Source of the DNA: a virus
Virus record (IMG/VR): IMGVR_UViG_3300047444_000299
Location: 119,071 to 183,070 of that record
Length of the DNA: 64,000 bases
Strand: one strand, 5' to 3'
Shown here: positions 44,348-50,250 of the stretch, piece by piece
Layout: the number at the start of each line of letters is the position of its first letter
How positions within the stretch are numbered: position 1 is the stretch's first letter
Position numbers and translations under genes: made by a program
The notes under the pieces: generated by a model
Told to the model about the DNA's origin: nothing
The model's input: the letters and a program-made list of their open reading frames with translations, nothing else
Database searches by the model: none

Positions 44348-44469
44348 CCTTGACAAAGATTCCAATGGATAGCAAGAACCGAATGATTCGCCTTGGTGGT
44401 GGATTGAACGATGGTAACTGGTTTGTCCGAGTTGATTTGTGGTTCGTCGGTTTTCGAGTCACTAAATAA
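44344..44469 (+). CDS. 41-aa hypothetical protein
   Basis: ATGA overlap start. Ends GNWFVRVDLWFVGFRVTK, a pattern I recall from small phage proteins. Ends 8 bp before the next tRNA. Confidence 0.6.
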   Translation: MTLTKIPMDSKNRMIRLGGGLNDGNWFVRVDLWFVGFRVTK

Positions 44470-44477
44470 GTTTACAT

Positions 44478-44565
44478 TCCAAGATGCGCGGAATTGGTAT
44501 CGCACCCGACTGTTAATCGGACGACCGTAAGGTCACTACAGGTTCGAACCCTGTTCTTGGAGCCA
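44478..44565 (+). tRNA. tRNA-Asn (GTT) with Leu-like class II body
   Basis: Acceptor TCCAAGA/TCTTGGA, D-arm GCGGAATTGG as in Leu tRNAs, long variable arm GACC-GTAA-GGTC, loop CTGTTAA, discriminator G, CCA. Asn tRNAs normally have a short variable loop. Confidence 0.75.
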
Positions 44566-44669
44566 AATTTGATGCCATTGTTGGATACCCCTTTATTGGG
44601 AACCCCGACTTAGTATCAGGTAGCCGTTTAGGCAAGATTCAGTTCATGGACTGTAAAACCATGACTTAA
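44566..44669 (+). other. Spacer with isolated Tyr-type anticodon arm
   Basis: GCCGTTTAGGC hairpin and ATGGA-CTGTAAA-ACCAT (anticodon-like GTA) are present without T-arm or acceptor. A truncated tRNA or another array RNA. Confidence 0.4.
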
Positions 44670-44867
44670 CGTGGGGTAGCTCAGTTGGATTAAATCCCGA
44701 ATGTTGAAAGCCGGAGAGCGCACCGGGGATTAGACGCTAGGAGCCAGTCGGGGTGTGATTTGAAGGATGGGCGTTGCTTCCCGGAGAACAATCACGTCGT
44801 TATCGGTTTTTAAGAGCATCGGCATCTAAGCCGAAGGTCGTTGGTTCGAGTCCGGCCCCCACGACCA
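44670..44867 (+). tRNA. tRNA-like gene with about 120-nt insertion in the D-loop
   Basis: Acceptor CGTGGGG/CCCCACG, D-stem GCTC (44679) and GAGC (44814), T-arm with TTCGAGT and CCA belong together, but about 120 nt lie in the D-loop after AGTTGG. The insert opens with AATCCCG/CGGGGATT. Anticodon stem TCGGC/GCCGA leaves a 6-nt loop ATCTAA (Arg TCT-like). Confidence 0.55.
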
Positions 44868-44883
44868 AATTTGTTTCAAAAGT

Positions 44884-44913
44884 GTTTAGAATCTGTTTCG
44901 AGTGTGGTATGAT
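44884..44913 (+). promoter_or_regulatory. Early promoter P7
   Basis: GTTTAG, 18 nt, TATGAT; spacer carries CTGTTTCGA. Drives the HNH gene. Confidence 0.75.
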
Positions 44914-44942
44914 TGATTCATATCCCAAACAGAGATACTGAA

Positions 44943-45371
44943 ATGACTAGCGTATACCACCGCATCGGTACAGTTGACATCCAAACGGTTCGACTGGCCC
45001 AAGATAGCGAGTATGATCGAATCATCAAGCCGGGTAAGCAACCACCCGCCAAGGCTGAGTATTTTGGTCAGCGAGTCAAGCTTTTTAGTAAAGGTACTCG
45101 ATTGAAGACCTTCTACAAGCATGGAACCAAATGCTCGGCCTGCGGCCTAGAAGCTCAGTTCTATGCGGTTGAACGTCCATCCCACGAATCCGGTGATTTT
45201 CCATATCACCTGAATCTCTGGGGAATTGATGTAAATGGTACTGAGGTGTTGTTTACCCATGACCATACCTTGGCACGGTCTGCCGGTGGTGCTGATAATA
45301 TCGGCAATACCACAACCATGTGTTCGCCATGCAATTTTGCTAAATCACTGACAGAGAAACGTGGGAAATGA
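44943..45371 (+). CDS. HNH endonuclease
   Basis: 142 aa. Zinc-knuckle and HNH core: TKCSACGLEAQFYAVE, LFTHDHTLARSAGGADNIGN and TTMCSPCNFAKS. Own promoter P7. May be a homing nuclease of the tRNA region. Overlaps the next gene by 4 bp. Confidence 0.85.
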   Translation: MTSVYHRIGTVDIQTVRLAQDSEYDRIIKPGKQPPAKAEYFGQRVKLFSKGTRLKTFYKHGTKCSACGLEAQFYAVERPSHESGDFPYHLNLWGIDVNGTEVLFTHDHTLARSAGGADNIGNTTTMCSPCNFAKSLTEKRGK

Positions 45372-45715
45372 TCCTCAGTCACAGAGATATCCCAGAACGG
45401 TTTTACGAAGCCGCTCTGATGCACTTCGGAGTTGATAAGATTTGGTGGAGCAAGCTGAATAAGCCGTTCTTTCAAAATCGAAAGCCCCTTGAGTGGAAGT
45501 TTGGATCTTTACGGATGTTGTATCACAAACATCGTGGTTGCTGTTATGCAGTCAAGGTTGTGGTTGATATGCCGGACATGGAACAACTCGCAAGAGAAAT
45601 TCTGTCGGTCCAACCGATGAATCCAGACTTGATTAAGAATCTACTGAATGATCCATTAGCTAATACGTTGATGAATCGTTTTGTAATGAGACACAGTTTT
45701 AAATCGCCGGAATAG
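45368..45715 (+). CDS. Hypothetical protein whose TAG stop lies inside a tRNA gene
   Basis: 115 aa, helical C-terminal half (MEQLAREILSVQPMNPDLIK). The start overlaps the HNH stop (ATGA). Its last ten bases are the 5' end of tRNA-Thr, the TAG stop being tRNA positions 8-10, so processing the tRNA must cut the mRNA. Confidence 0.65.
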   Translation: MILSHRDIPERFYEAALMHFGVDKIWWSKLNKPFFQNRKPLEWKFGSLRMLYHKHRGCCYAVKVVVDMPDMEQLAREILSVQPMNPDLIKNLLNDPLANTLMNRFVMRHSFKSPE

Positions 45716-45781
45716 CTCCAATGGTAGAGCGCCTGTTTTGTAATCAGGATGTTGCGGGTTCGAGTCCTGTTTCCGGCACCA
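45706..45781 (+). tRNA. tRNA-Thr (TGT)
   Basis: Acceptor GCCGGAA/TTCCGGC, anticodon loop TTTGTAA, encoded CCA. Overlaps the upstream ORF by 10 bp. Confidence 0.88.
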
Positions 45782-45783
45782 AT

Positions 45784-45908
45784 TTTGAGTCTCCATGACT
45801 TTCCATAAAGGAAAGATGGCAGGCGAGTTGTAACGAGAGTGATCATACCGCCCAATTGGTCTGTGACGAATTTGGTATTTGATCCATACCGAGTCAACGA
45901 GACTCAAA
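45784..45908 (+). ncRNA. Structured RNA unit 1 of four in tandem
   Basis: 10-bp outer helix TTTGAGTCTC/GAGACTCAAA with internal hairpins CTTTCC/GGAAAG and GGTAT/ATACC. Follows tRNA-Thr. Confidence 0.5.
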
Positions 45909-45910
45909 CA

Positions 45911-46023
45911 AAATTTATCCGGGCTTCGGCCCAAGCGAGCGGTTAAGCCAATTTATTGGTCATGGCGTCGGAAGTCGTATGGGGATAATAACCCGGCAAA
46001 GACCATACGGGATAGATCAAATT
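45911..46023 (+). ncRNA. Structured RNA unit 2
   Basis: Outer AAATTT...AAATTT with ATCC/GGAT, inner GGGCTTCGGCCC and CGTATGG/CCATACG hairpins. Confidence 0.45.
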
Positions 46024-46140
46024 TGAACAATGCACAGACTGATGTGCTGCAAGGGTGAAGACAGTAGAAGCCCTGTAGATGTGTGGGTTTTCTGTCGCAT
46101 CACACAAAGCCGGGATCAGTACCGGTGTTCAAAACCAATT
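46024..46140 (+). ncRNA. Structured RNA unit 3
   Basis: GAACA/TGTTC outer pairing near both ends, several inner complementary runs. Delimited by AATTTGAA-type spacers. Confidence 0.35.
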
Positions 46141-46236
46141 TGAATCGAAGGCGAAAGCCCTAAAATCAGCTAGCCGGTAAAGCCCTGTAAGATTGGGTGT
46201 CCGAAAGGATGTTGCGTAACTGACCCGGTGATTCAA
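46141..46236 (+). ncRNA. Structured RNA unit 4
   Basis: Outer TTTGAATC/GATTCAAA, inner GGCGAAAGCC hairpin and GTCC-GAAA-GGAT. Ends 20 bp before the next ORF. Confidence 0.45.
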
Positions 46237-46255
46237 ACTAACTTGTGAGTATTTG

Positions 46256-46597
46256 ATGAATTCATACCAGCAACAACAAGCGATAGCTAAGGCCAAGCAG
46301 TATCAGGTTGATTTGGGTAAAGACATTCAAATCGGGAATTTGGTTCGGGTAACTTCCGGGTACAAATCCAGCGACGGTATCTGTAAGGTCGTGAAGGTTA
46401 CTGACAACCCAAAGCATAATACTCTGACTTTTGAAGTTAGACGGGTGATGAAGCCTAACGATTTGATCGTTAAGAATTCAAAGACCACTTATGCGGTATC
46501 CGCTCAAAATGCTGAAAAGGTTGATCCTGAAAGTCTGTTCCAGAAAGCTTTGGAACATGCCGAAAATATCCGTGCCCACCTGTTAACACTGGTATAA
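46256..46597 (+). CDS. KOW/SH3-like hypothetical protein, paralogue C
   Basis: 113 aa. IQIGNLVRVTSGYKSSDGIC and FEVRRVMKPNDLIVKNSKTT match the order of segments in the following gene, so the two are tandem duplicates of a small beta-barrel protein. GTGAG ribosome site. Possibly RNA-binding by fold analogy only. Confidence 0.65.
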   Translation: MNSYQQQQAIAKAKQYQVDLGKDIQIGNLVRVTSGYKSSDGICKVVKVTDNPKHNTLTFEVRRVMKPNDLIVKNSKTTYAVSAQNAEKVDPESLFQKALEHAENIRAHLLTLV

Positions 46598-46601
46598 ATA
46601 G

Positions 46602-46889
46602 ATGATACAGATTGGAAACGTTGTTTACTGTAACCATCACTGGAATGATCGAGAAGGTTATTTTGTTGTAGAAGCCGCTGGCTCAAGGGCGGGTACGTTT
46701 ACATGCCGTCGAATCATGAAAGCTGATGGAACTATCATCATGAAGTCGAAACTTCGGCCTACATTTGATGTAAAAGATGTGGTGTTGATGACCCCAGATG
46801 CGATGCAAACCCGTTATGACAACAATGTCAAACGTGCGATTGCACAGGAACAAGCAGAATTAAATCACTTGCTATCCAATATCAAGTGA
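46602..46889 (+). CDS. KOW/SH3-like hypothetical protein, paralogue D
   Basis: 95 aa, IQIGNVVYCNHHWNDREGYF and CRRIMKADGTIIMKSK align with the previous gene. Starts 4 bp after its stop. No named family. Confidence 0.65.
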   Translation: MIQIGNVVYCNHHWNDREGYFVVEAAGSRAGTFTCRRIMKADGTIIMKSKLRPTFDVKDVVLMTPDAMQTRYDNNVKRAIAQEQAELNHLLSNIK

Positions 46890-46946
46890 TACAGAACACA
46901 GCCACTCCCCAGTGTCGTGTCGTAGGGATTATCTAACCCTACAAAA

Positions 46947-47106
46947 TTTAGGATGGAATACAGCAAAACCTCAAAAATACTGATCGCCGTTTAGGCTCCA
47001 GTTGTACCGATTAGGCGGAATCCTAAACCGAACAGTGGGTAATAACTGTGTGAGTATCGAAAATTGACCTCCGATACAAAAGTTAAAGGGTGCCATCCTG
47101 TCTAAT
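46947..47106 (+). ncRNA. ACAGCA element E4 (long form)
   Basis: Helix AGGATGG (46950) / CCATCCT (47094), core AATACAGCAAAACC, inner hairpins GTTTAGG/CCTAAAC, ACAGT/ACTGT and GTATCG/CGATAC. No T-arm seen. Trailing GTCTAA. Confidence 0.6.
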
Positions 47107-47109
47107 TTC

Positions 47110-47185
47110 TTTCCGTAGTGTTCAACGGTAGCACGTTTCGTTTGGGACGATATAGAGTCAGTTCGAATCTGACCGGGAAGACCAA
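47110..47185 (+). tRNA. tRNA-Pro (TGG)
   Basis: Acceptor CTTTCCG/CGGGAAG, loop TTTGGGA, encoded CCA. Anticodon stem has one mismatch. Confidence 0.82.
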
Positions 47186-47197
47186 ATTTTGATACAA

Positions 47198-47271
47198 CCC
47201 GCTATAGCATAATGGTAATGCAATCGGCTGATAACCGATAGATCGAAGTTCAATTCTTCATAGTGGGACCA
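47198..47271 (+). tRNA. tRNA-Ile (GAT)
   Basis: Acceptor CCCGCTA/TAGTGGG, loop CTGATAA, encoded CCA. Confidence 0.88.
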
Positions 47272-47327
47272 AAGATCGCGCTTCATCCCCTGACATCGAC
47301 TGGTTCTTTGTTACGTTGGAGCCTTCT

Positions 47328-47402
47328 GGTTCTATAGGCTAGTTGGAAAACCAAGTCCCTCATAAGGACAGATCCCCGGTTCAAAGCCGGGTAGAACCAC
47401 CA
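47328..47402 (+). tRNA. tRNA-Met (CAT), second
   Basis: Acceptor GGTTCTA/TAGAACC, loop CTCATAA, encoded CCA. Met or lysidine-type Ile. Confidence 0.82.
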
Positions 47403-47403
47403 C

Positions 47404-47478
47404 GGGGCTATGGTAAAGTTGGAAATACGTCAGCCTTGCACGTTGAAGACCCGAGTTCGAATCTCGGTAGCTCCACCA
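47404..47478 (+). tRNA. tRNA-Ala (TGC)
   Basis: Acceptor GGGGCTA/TAGCTCC, anticodon stem TCAGC/GTTGA, loop CTTGCAC, CCA. Starts two bases after the previous tRNA. Confidence 0.82.
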
Positions 47479-47496
47479 AATATATGTTTCAAATGT

Positions 47497-47526
47497 GTTT
47501 AGATTGTGTTTCAAACATGGTAAAAT
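47497..47526 (+). promoter_or_regulatory. Early promoter P8
   Basis: GTTTAG, 18 nt, TAAAAT preceded by TGG. Upstream of element E5 and tRNA-Leu. Confidence 0.7.
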
Positions 47527-47543
47527 AAACACATGTACAACGG

Positions 47544-47622
47544 TTTTAGATGCTAACAGCAAACACATTAAATTGATCTGGGGATACCCCTGAATAATTA
47601 AAGAATGATGCATCTAGCTAAA
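47544..47622 (+). ncRNA. ACAGCA element E5 (short form)
   Basis: Helix TAGATGC (47547) / GCATCTA (47610), core TAACAGCAAACAC, distal hairpin GGGG-ATA-CCCC, lead-in TTTT, trailing GCTAAA. First unit behind P8. Confidence 0.7.
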
Positions 47623-47633
47623 GATTTCAAAAT

Positions 47634-47718
47634 GCCCCTTTGGTGGAATTGGTAGACACGCCGGACTTAGAATCCGGTGCCGAAAGGCGTGAGAGTTCGA
47701 GTCTCTCAGGGGGCACCA
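47634..47718 (+). tRNA. tRNA-Leu (TAG)
   Basis: Loop CTTAGAA, long variable arm GCCGAAAGGC, acceptor GCCCCTT with GGGGGC, encoded CCA. Confidence 0.9.
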
Positions 47719-47729
47719 AAAACAGGAAC

Positions 47730-47839
47730 GGCTGCTAACAGCAACCAATATACTAAACTTTCCTTTGACGAAAACTATCTGGGTTCGATTCCCAGCAGAG
47801 AATCCTAACTCTGGTTTGGTAACTACAGTATATGCAGCC
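47730..47839 (+). ncRNA. ACAGCA element E6 with permuted tRNA-like module
   Basis: Helix GGCTGC (47730) / GCAGCC (47834), core TAACAGCAACC, then T-arm CTGGG-TTCGATT-CCCAG followed immediately by joined hairpin CAGAG-AATCCTAA-CTCTG and a D-loop-like TTTGGTAACT. Confidence 0.6.
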
Positions 47840-47845
47840 AGCTTT

Positions 47846-47921
47846 GCAGATATAGTTTAAATGGACAAAACACGCGGCTTTCAACCGCACGATCCGGGTT
47901 CGATCCCCGATATCTGCACCA
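47846..47921 (+). tRNA. tRNA-Glu (TTC)
   Basis: Acceptor GCAGATA/TATCTGC, loop CTTTCAA, encoded CCA. Confidence 0.9.
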
Positions 47922-48071
47922 AACATATGTAGGTTTACCGCGCCCTTCCAGTGGCAATCAACTCTGCGGTTTTAGTAAACACTGGATCAAATTCTGCTTT
48001 GTGAATGGTCTTGTATTGATGACCTGATTAAGTTGCCAACGGATCGCTTCCTAAACGCTGGGATAAATTGG

Positions 48072-48143
48072 CCCGGACAGATAGATACAACGTGGTTCGA
48101 CTCCGCGACATTGCTCCGAACAATGGGATGCCCTGATGCCGGG
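48072..48143 (+). ncRNA. Permuted tRNA-like RNA
   Basis: Stem CCCGG/CCGGG encloses T-arm CGTGG-TTCGACT-CCGCG and joined hairpin CATTG-CTCCGAA-CAATG. Upstream 47922-48071 is hairpin-rich (CCAGTG/CACTGG) and may belong to the same RNA. Confidence 0.5.
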
Positions 48144-48196
48144 TTTAATAGTTCATGATAAGCCATGAAAACATCCCTCCAGTTTAGTGAATATCT

Positions 48197-48373
48197 ATGT
48201 CTACTGATATCAAACAACTTTCTGTTAAAGAAAATATTGCTTTGCAAATTTTCGTAGCTCGGTTATGTGCCCCAGAATCCAATAAATCGCCTGATGTGGC
48301 GGCTGGTATGGCGTTCGAATATGCTGAGGCATTTTTGAAAGTTCGAAATTCATATCGACGTGGTGAGAAATAG
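48197..48373 (+). CDS. 58-aa hypothetical protein, TAG stop
   Basis: Helical (LSVKENIALQIFVARLCAPE). Ends TAG, immediately followed by TGA in frame, so suppression would add one residue only. No family recognised. Confidence 0.55.
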   Translation: MSTDIKQLSVKENIALQIFVARLCAPESNKSPDVAAGMAFEYAEAFLKVRNSYRRGEK

Positions 48374-48375
48374 TG

Positions 48376-48633
48376 ATGAAATGCGATTACTGTGACCATA
48401 CCGGAATCCATCTGTGTGCTGGTCGAATCAAAGCGTACAACGATAGTTTTACCCCAGAACAACGCGAACAACAACAAGCTGAAAGATTGGACCTTCTACA
48501 AAAGGCCATCGAAGCCGGGAAATTGTTGAAAGAGAAATACGGAATTGAAATGGTTTGCTCTGTGAACCAAAATAAACTGGATTATCTCGAATCGACGTAT
48601 ATGTTAGATGCGGTTGAAAATCTGATCGAATAA
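48376..48633 (+). CDS. Small Cys/His hypothetical protein
   Basis: 85 aa. N-terminal MKCDYCDHTGIHLC is a CxxC...H...C zinc-knuckle-like element, followed by a long charged helix (FTPEQREQQQAERLDLLQKA). No family recognised. Confidence 0.65.
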   Translation: MKCDYCDHTGIHLCAGRIKAYNDSFTPEQREQQQAERLDLLQKAIEAGKLLKEKYGIEMVCSVNQNKLDYLESTYMLDAVENLIE

Positions 48634-48636
48634 CTT

Positions 48637-48722
48637 GGATACTGATCTGTCAAGGTGACAGCGGCGCTTGCTAAGCGTTTGGACTCTAACGGGTTTGGGA
48701 TCGATACCTACTGTATCCGCCA
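48637..48722 (+). tRNA. tRNA-Ser (GCT)
   Basis: Acceptor GGATACT/TGTATCC, loop TTGCTAA, long variable arm, discriminator G, CCA. T-loop reads ATCGATA rather than TTCGATA. Confidence 0.78.
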
Positions 48723-48746
48723 AAATTAATTAAACAGGTAATTGTG

Positions 48747-48953
48747 ATGCCTACAGTTCAAGAACTGAGAGAACGCGCTAAACGTGAACAAGAGAAACGC
48801 CGTCGTCAATATTCGCCGTCGTCTCCAACACCTTTCGCAACTGATGGATTCTTCGAATCGACTCAATATTACAACACACCCGATACTGGTTGTGGTGGAA
48901 ATGACTCTGGTTCTACAAGCTCCGATTCAGGTTCGTGTAGTTTCGACTCATAA
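48747..48953 (+). CDS. Small Ser/Gly-rich hypothetical protein
   Basis: 68 aa, basic helical start (VQELRERAKREQEKRRRQ) and a Ser/Gly/Asp tail with Cys residues. ATG preferred over GTG 48744. Overlaps the next start by one base. Confidence 0.6.
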   Translation: MPTVQELRERAKREQEKRRRQYSPSSPTPFATDGFFESTQYYNTPDTGCGGNDSGSTSSDSGSCSFDS

Positions 48954-49234
48954 TGTTGTTTGATGTAAAAACTGTCAAGGTACAATGGCACAGAACGGGC
49001 ATTGCCCATTTTGTCATGAAAGGTACTGTCAGTGACGCAAAATTTTCTGGGGATTTCCTAGTCCGAAAGGGTGCGAAAACTCCACTGGAAGTTAGGTTTA
49101 CCAAAGCCGACCTTCTGGAAAAAGAATTGGATGCCGAATATCGGTTTGCACTTGCCGGTGCAATTAAAAGCCATGCAAAGATTCTGATCAAGAAATACAT
49201 TCAGGATATTCCTGATTACGTCAGAATCGATTAA
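48953..49234 (+). CDS. Small hypothetical protein
   Basis: 93 aa, beta-rich N-terminal half (FDVKTVKVQWHRTGIAHFVM) and helical C-terminus. TAATG overlap with the previous gene. No family recognised. Confidence 0.65.
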   Translation: MLFDVKTVKVQWHRTGIAHFVMKGTVSDAKFSGDFLVRKGAKTPLEVRFTKADLLEKELDAEYRFALAGAIKSHAKILIKKYIQDIPDYVRID

Positions 49235-49241
49235 AGCTTGT

Positions 49242-49315
49242 AGGGGTATGGTGAAATGGTATCACACCGGTCTTTGAAATCGGTATCACAGGATCGTTAC
49301 CTGTTACCCCCGCCA
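49242..49315 (+). tRNA. tRNA-Gln (TTG)
   Basis: Anticodon stem CCGGT/ATCGG, loop CTTTGAA, acceptor AGGGGTA/TACCCCC with an unpaired first position, discriminator G, CCA. Confidence 0.82.
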
Positions 49316-49316
49316 A

Positions 49317-49381
49317 TTTAGGTTACAAACAGCAATCCAAACTTCTACTACGAACAGAAACCAAGATTGTAACCTGTTAAA
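49317..49381 (+). ncRNA. ACAGCA element E7 (short form)
   Basis: 8-bp helix AGGTTACA (49320) / TGTAACCT (49368), core AACAGCAATCC, distal hairpin TTCT/AGAA, purine-rich AACCAAGAT, trailing GTTAAA. Between tRNA-Gln and tRNA-Val. Confidence 0.72.
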
Positions 49382-49382
49382 T

Positions 49383-49457
49383 GTTCCTGTAGCTCAAAGG
49401 GAGAGCGGTTGCCTTACACGCAACGGGTAGTCGGATCGTTACCGACCGGGAACACCA
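49383..49457 (+). tRNA. tRNA-Val (TAC)
   Basis: Anticodon stem GTTGC/GCAAC, loop CTTACAC, acceptor GTTCCTG/CGGGAAC, CCA. Confidence 0.88.
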
Positions 49458-49471
49458 AATTAGGATTATGC

Positions 49472-49672
49472 ATGTCGGTTAAAGATGATATCAATCGAAT
49501 ACTTGATGTATTCGGTGGTGCGGATGGTGGGGTTGAATTCGTTAAAATGAAATTCGGCCTCGAAGGTATTGAACAAAAGATGCTCGCTGACATCGATGAT
49601 GAAGCGGCTAAACAATTGATTGATATCGTACATAAGTTCCGTCGTCTGGTTGATGTGTTGTCCAAACGCTAA
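49472..49672 (+). CDS. Small helical hypothetical protein
   Basis: 66 aa (MSVKDDINRILDVFGGADGG). TAGGA ribosome site 14 bp behind tRNA-Val. Acidic and helical. No family recognised. Confidence 0.65.
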   Translation: MSVKDDINRILDVFGGADGGVEFVKMKFGLEGIEQKMLADIDDEAAKQLIDIVHKFRRLVDVLSKR

Positions 49673-49676
49673 TTGT

Positions 49677-49751
49677 CGCGGGGTGGAGAAGTAGTATCTC
49701 ACTGGTTTCATACGCCAGAGAACGTTGGTGCAAATCCAACCCCCGCTACCA
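49677..49751 (+). tRNA. Initiator tRNA-fMet (CAT)
   Basis: Starts CGCGGGGTGGAG as in bacterial initiators, with unpaired first acceptor position (C1 opposite T72), loop TTCATAC, CCA. The three G-C pairs of the anticodon stem are not conserved. Confidence 0.7.
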
Positions 49752-49769
49752 TCTAATGAGAAATTGATT

Positions 49770-50171
49770 ATGTCGCTTTACGATAAAGTGAAAACAATGA
49801 GACTTGATGCCCGTAAGGCCAAGAACACTGTTACCGCTACTGTACTGGGTGTGCTTCTGGGTGAACTGGACAAGGCGTCTGAGAAGGCCCGTAGCCAGTC
49901 GAAAGATTTCACGGATACCGATACCATTGGGTTCGTCAAGAAATTGATCCAATCCAATACCGATAGCCTTAAACACCGGGCGCAGCCGACGCTTATCGAA
50001 GAAAACGAAGTCCTTGAAACTCTGTTGCCAAAACAGCTTACCGAAGATCAGATTCGTTCAATCATCGCCACAAACGAACTATCCGGCGTTCCAGCCGTGA
50101 TGCAATTTCTGGGTAGCAACTATCCGGGACAGTTTGACCGGGCACTAGCCGCGTCTATCGCACGATCATAA
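49770..50171 (+). CDS. YqeY/GatB-C-domain-like protein
   Basis: 133 aa. It has the YqeY pattern: MRLDARKAKNTVTATVLGVL near the start, then LLPKQLTEDQIRSIIA late. YqeY-like domains bind tRNA in the GatB amidotransferase subunit, so a tRNA-related role next to the tRNA array is attractive, but the family's own function is poorly known. Followed by a terminator. Confidence 0.8.
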   Translation: MSLYDKVKTMRLDARKAKNTVTATVLGVLLGELDKASEKARSQSKDFTDTDTIGFVKKLIQSNTDSLKHRAQPTLIEENEVLETLLPKQLTEDQIRSIIATNELSGVPAVMQFLGSNYPGQFDRALAASIARS

Positions 50172-50185
50172 TTAGATCATTCAAT

Positions 50186-50213
50186 AAAGGGAGCCATTCG
50201 GTTCCCTTTTTTA
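50186..50213 (+). terminator. Intrinsic terminator
   Basis: AAAGGGAGCC/GGTTCCCTTT hairpin followed by TTTATT; nearly the same as the one at 39188. Confidence 0.85.
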
Positions 50214-50217
50214 TTGC

Positions 50218-50225
50218 CATAAATA
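50218..50225 (+). promoter_or_regulatory. Possible late promoter
   Basis: CATAAATA directly behind the terminator and 26 bp before the phosphoesterase gene; same variant as before gene 48. Confidence 0.5.
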
Positions 50226-50250
50226 AACAATATAACCCAATAGTGAGACA

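Noticed and set aside
44689-44809. Group I intron in the interrupted tRNA
   Set aside because: Only about 120 nt, no recognisable P7 core or conserved G-binding site.
46593-46600. TATAAATA octamer
   Set aside because: Overlaps the stop of one gene and the start of the next, so a transcript would lack the ribosome site of the downstream gene.
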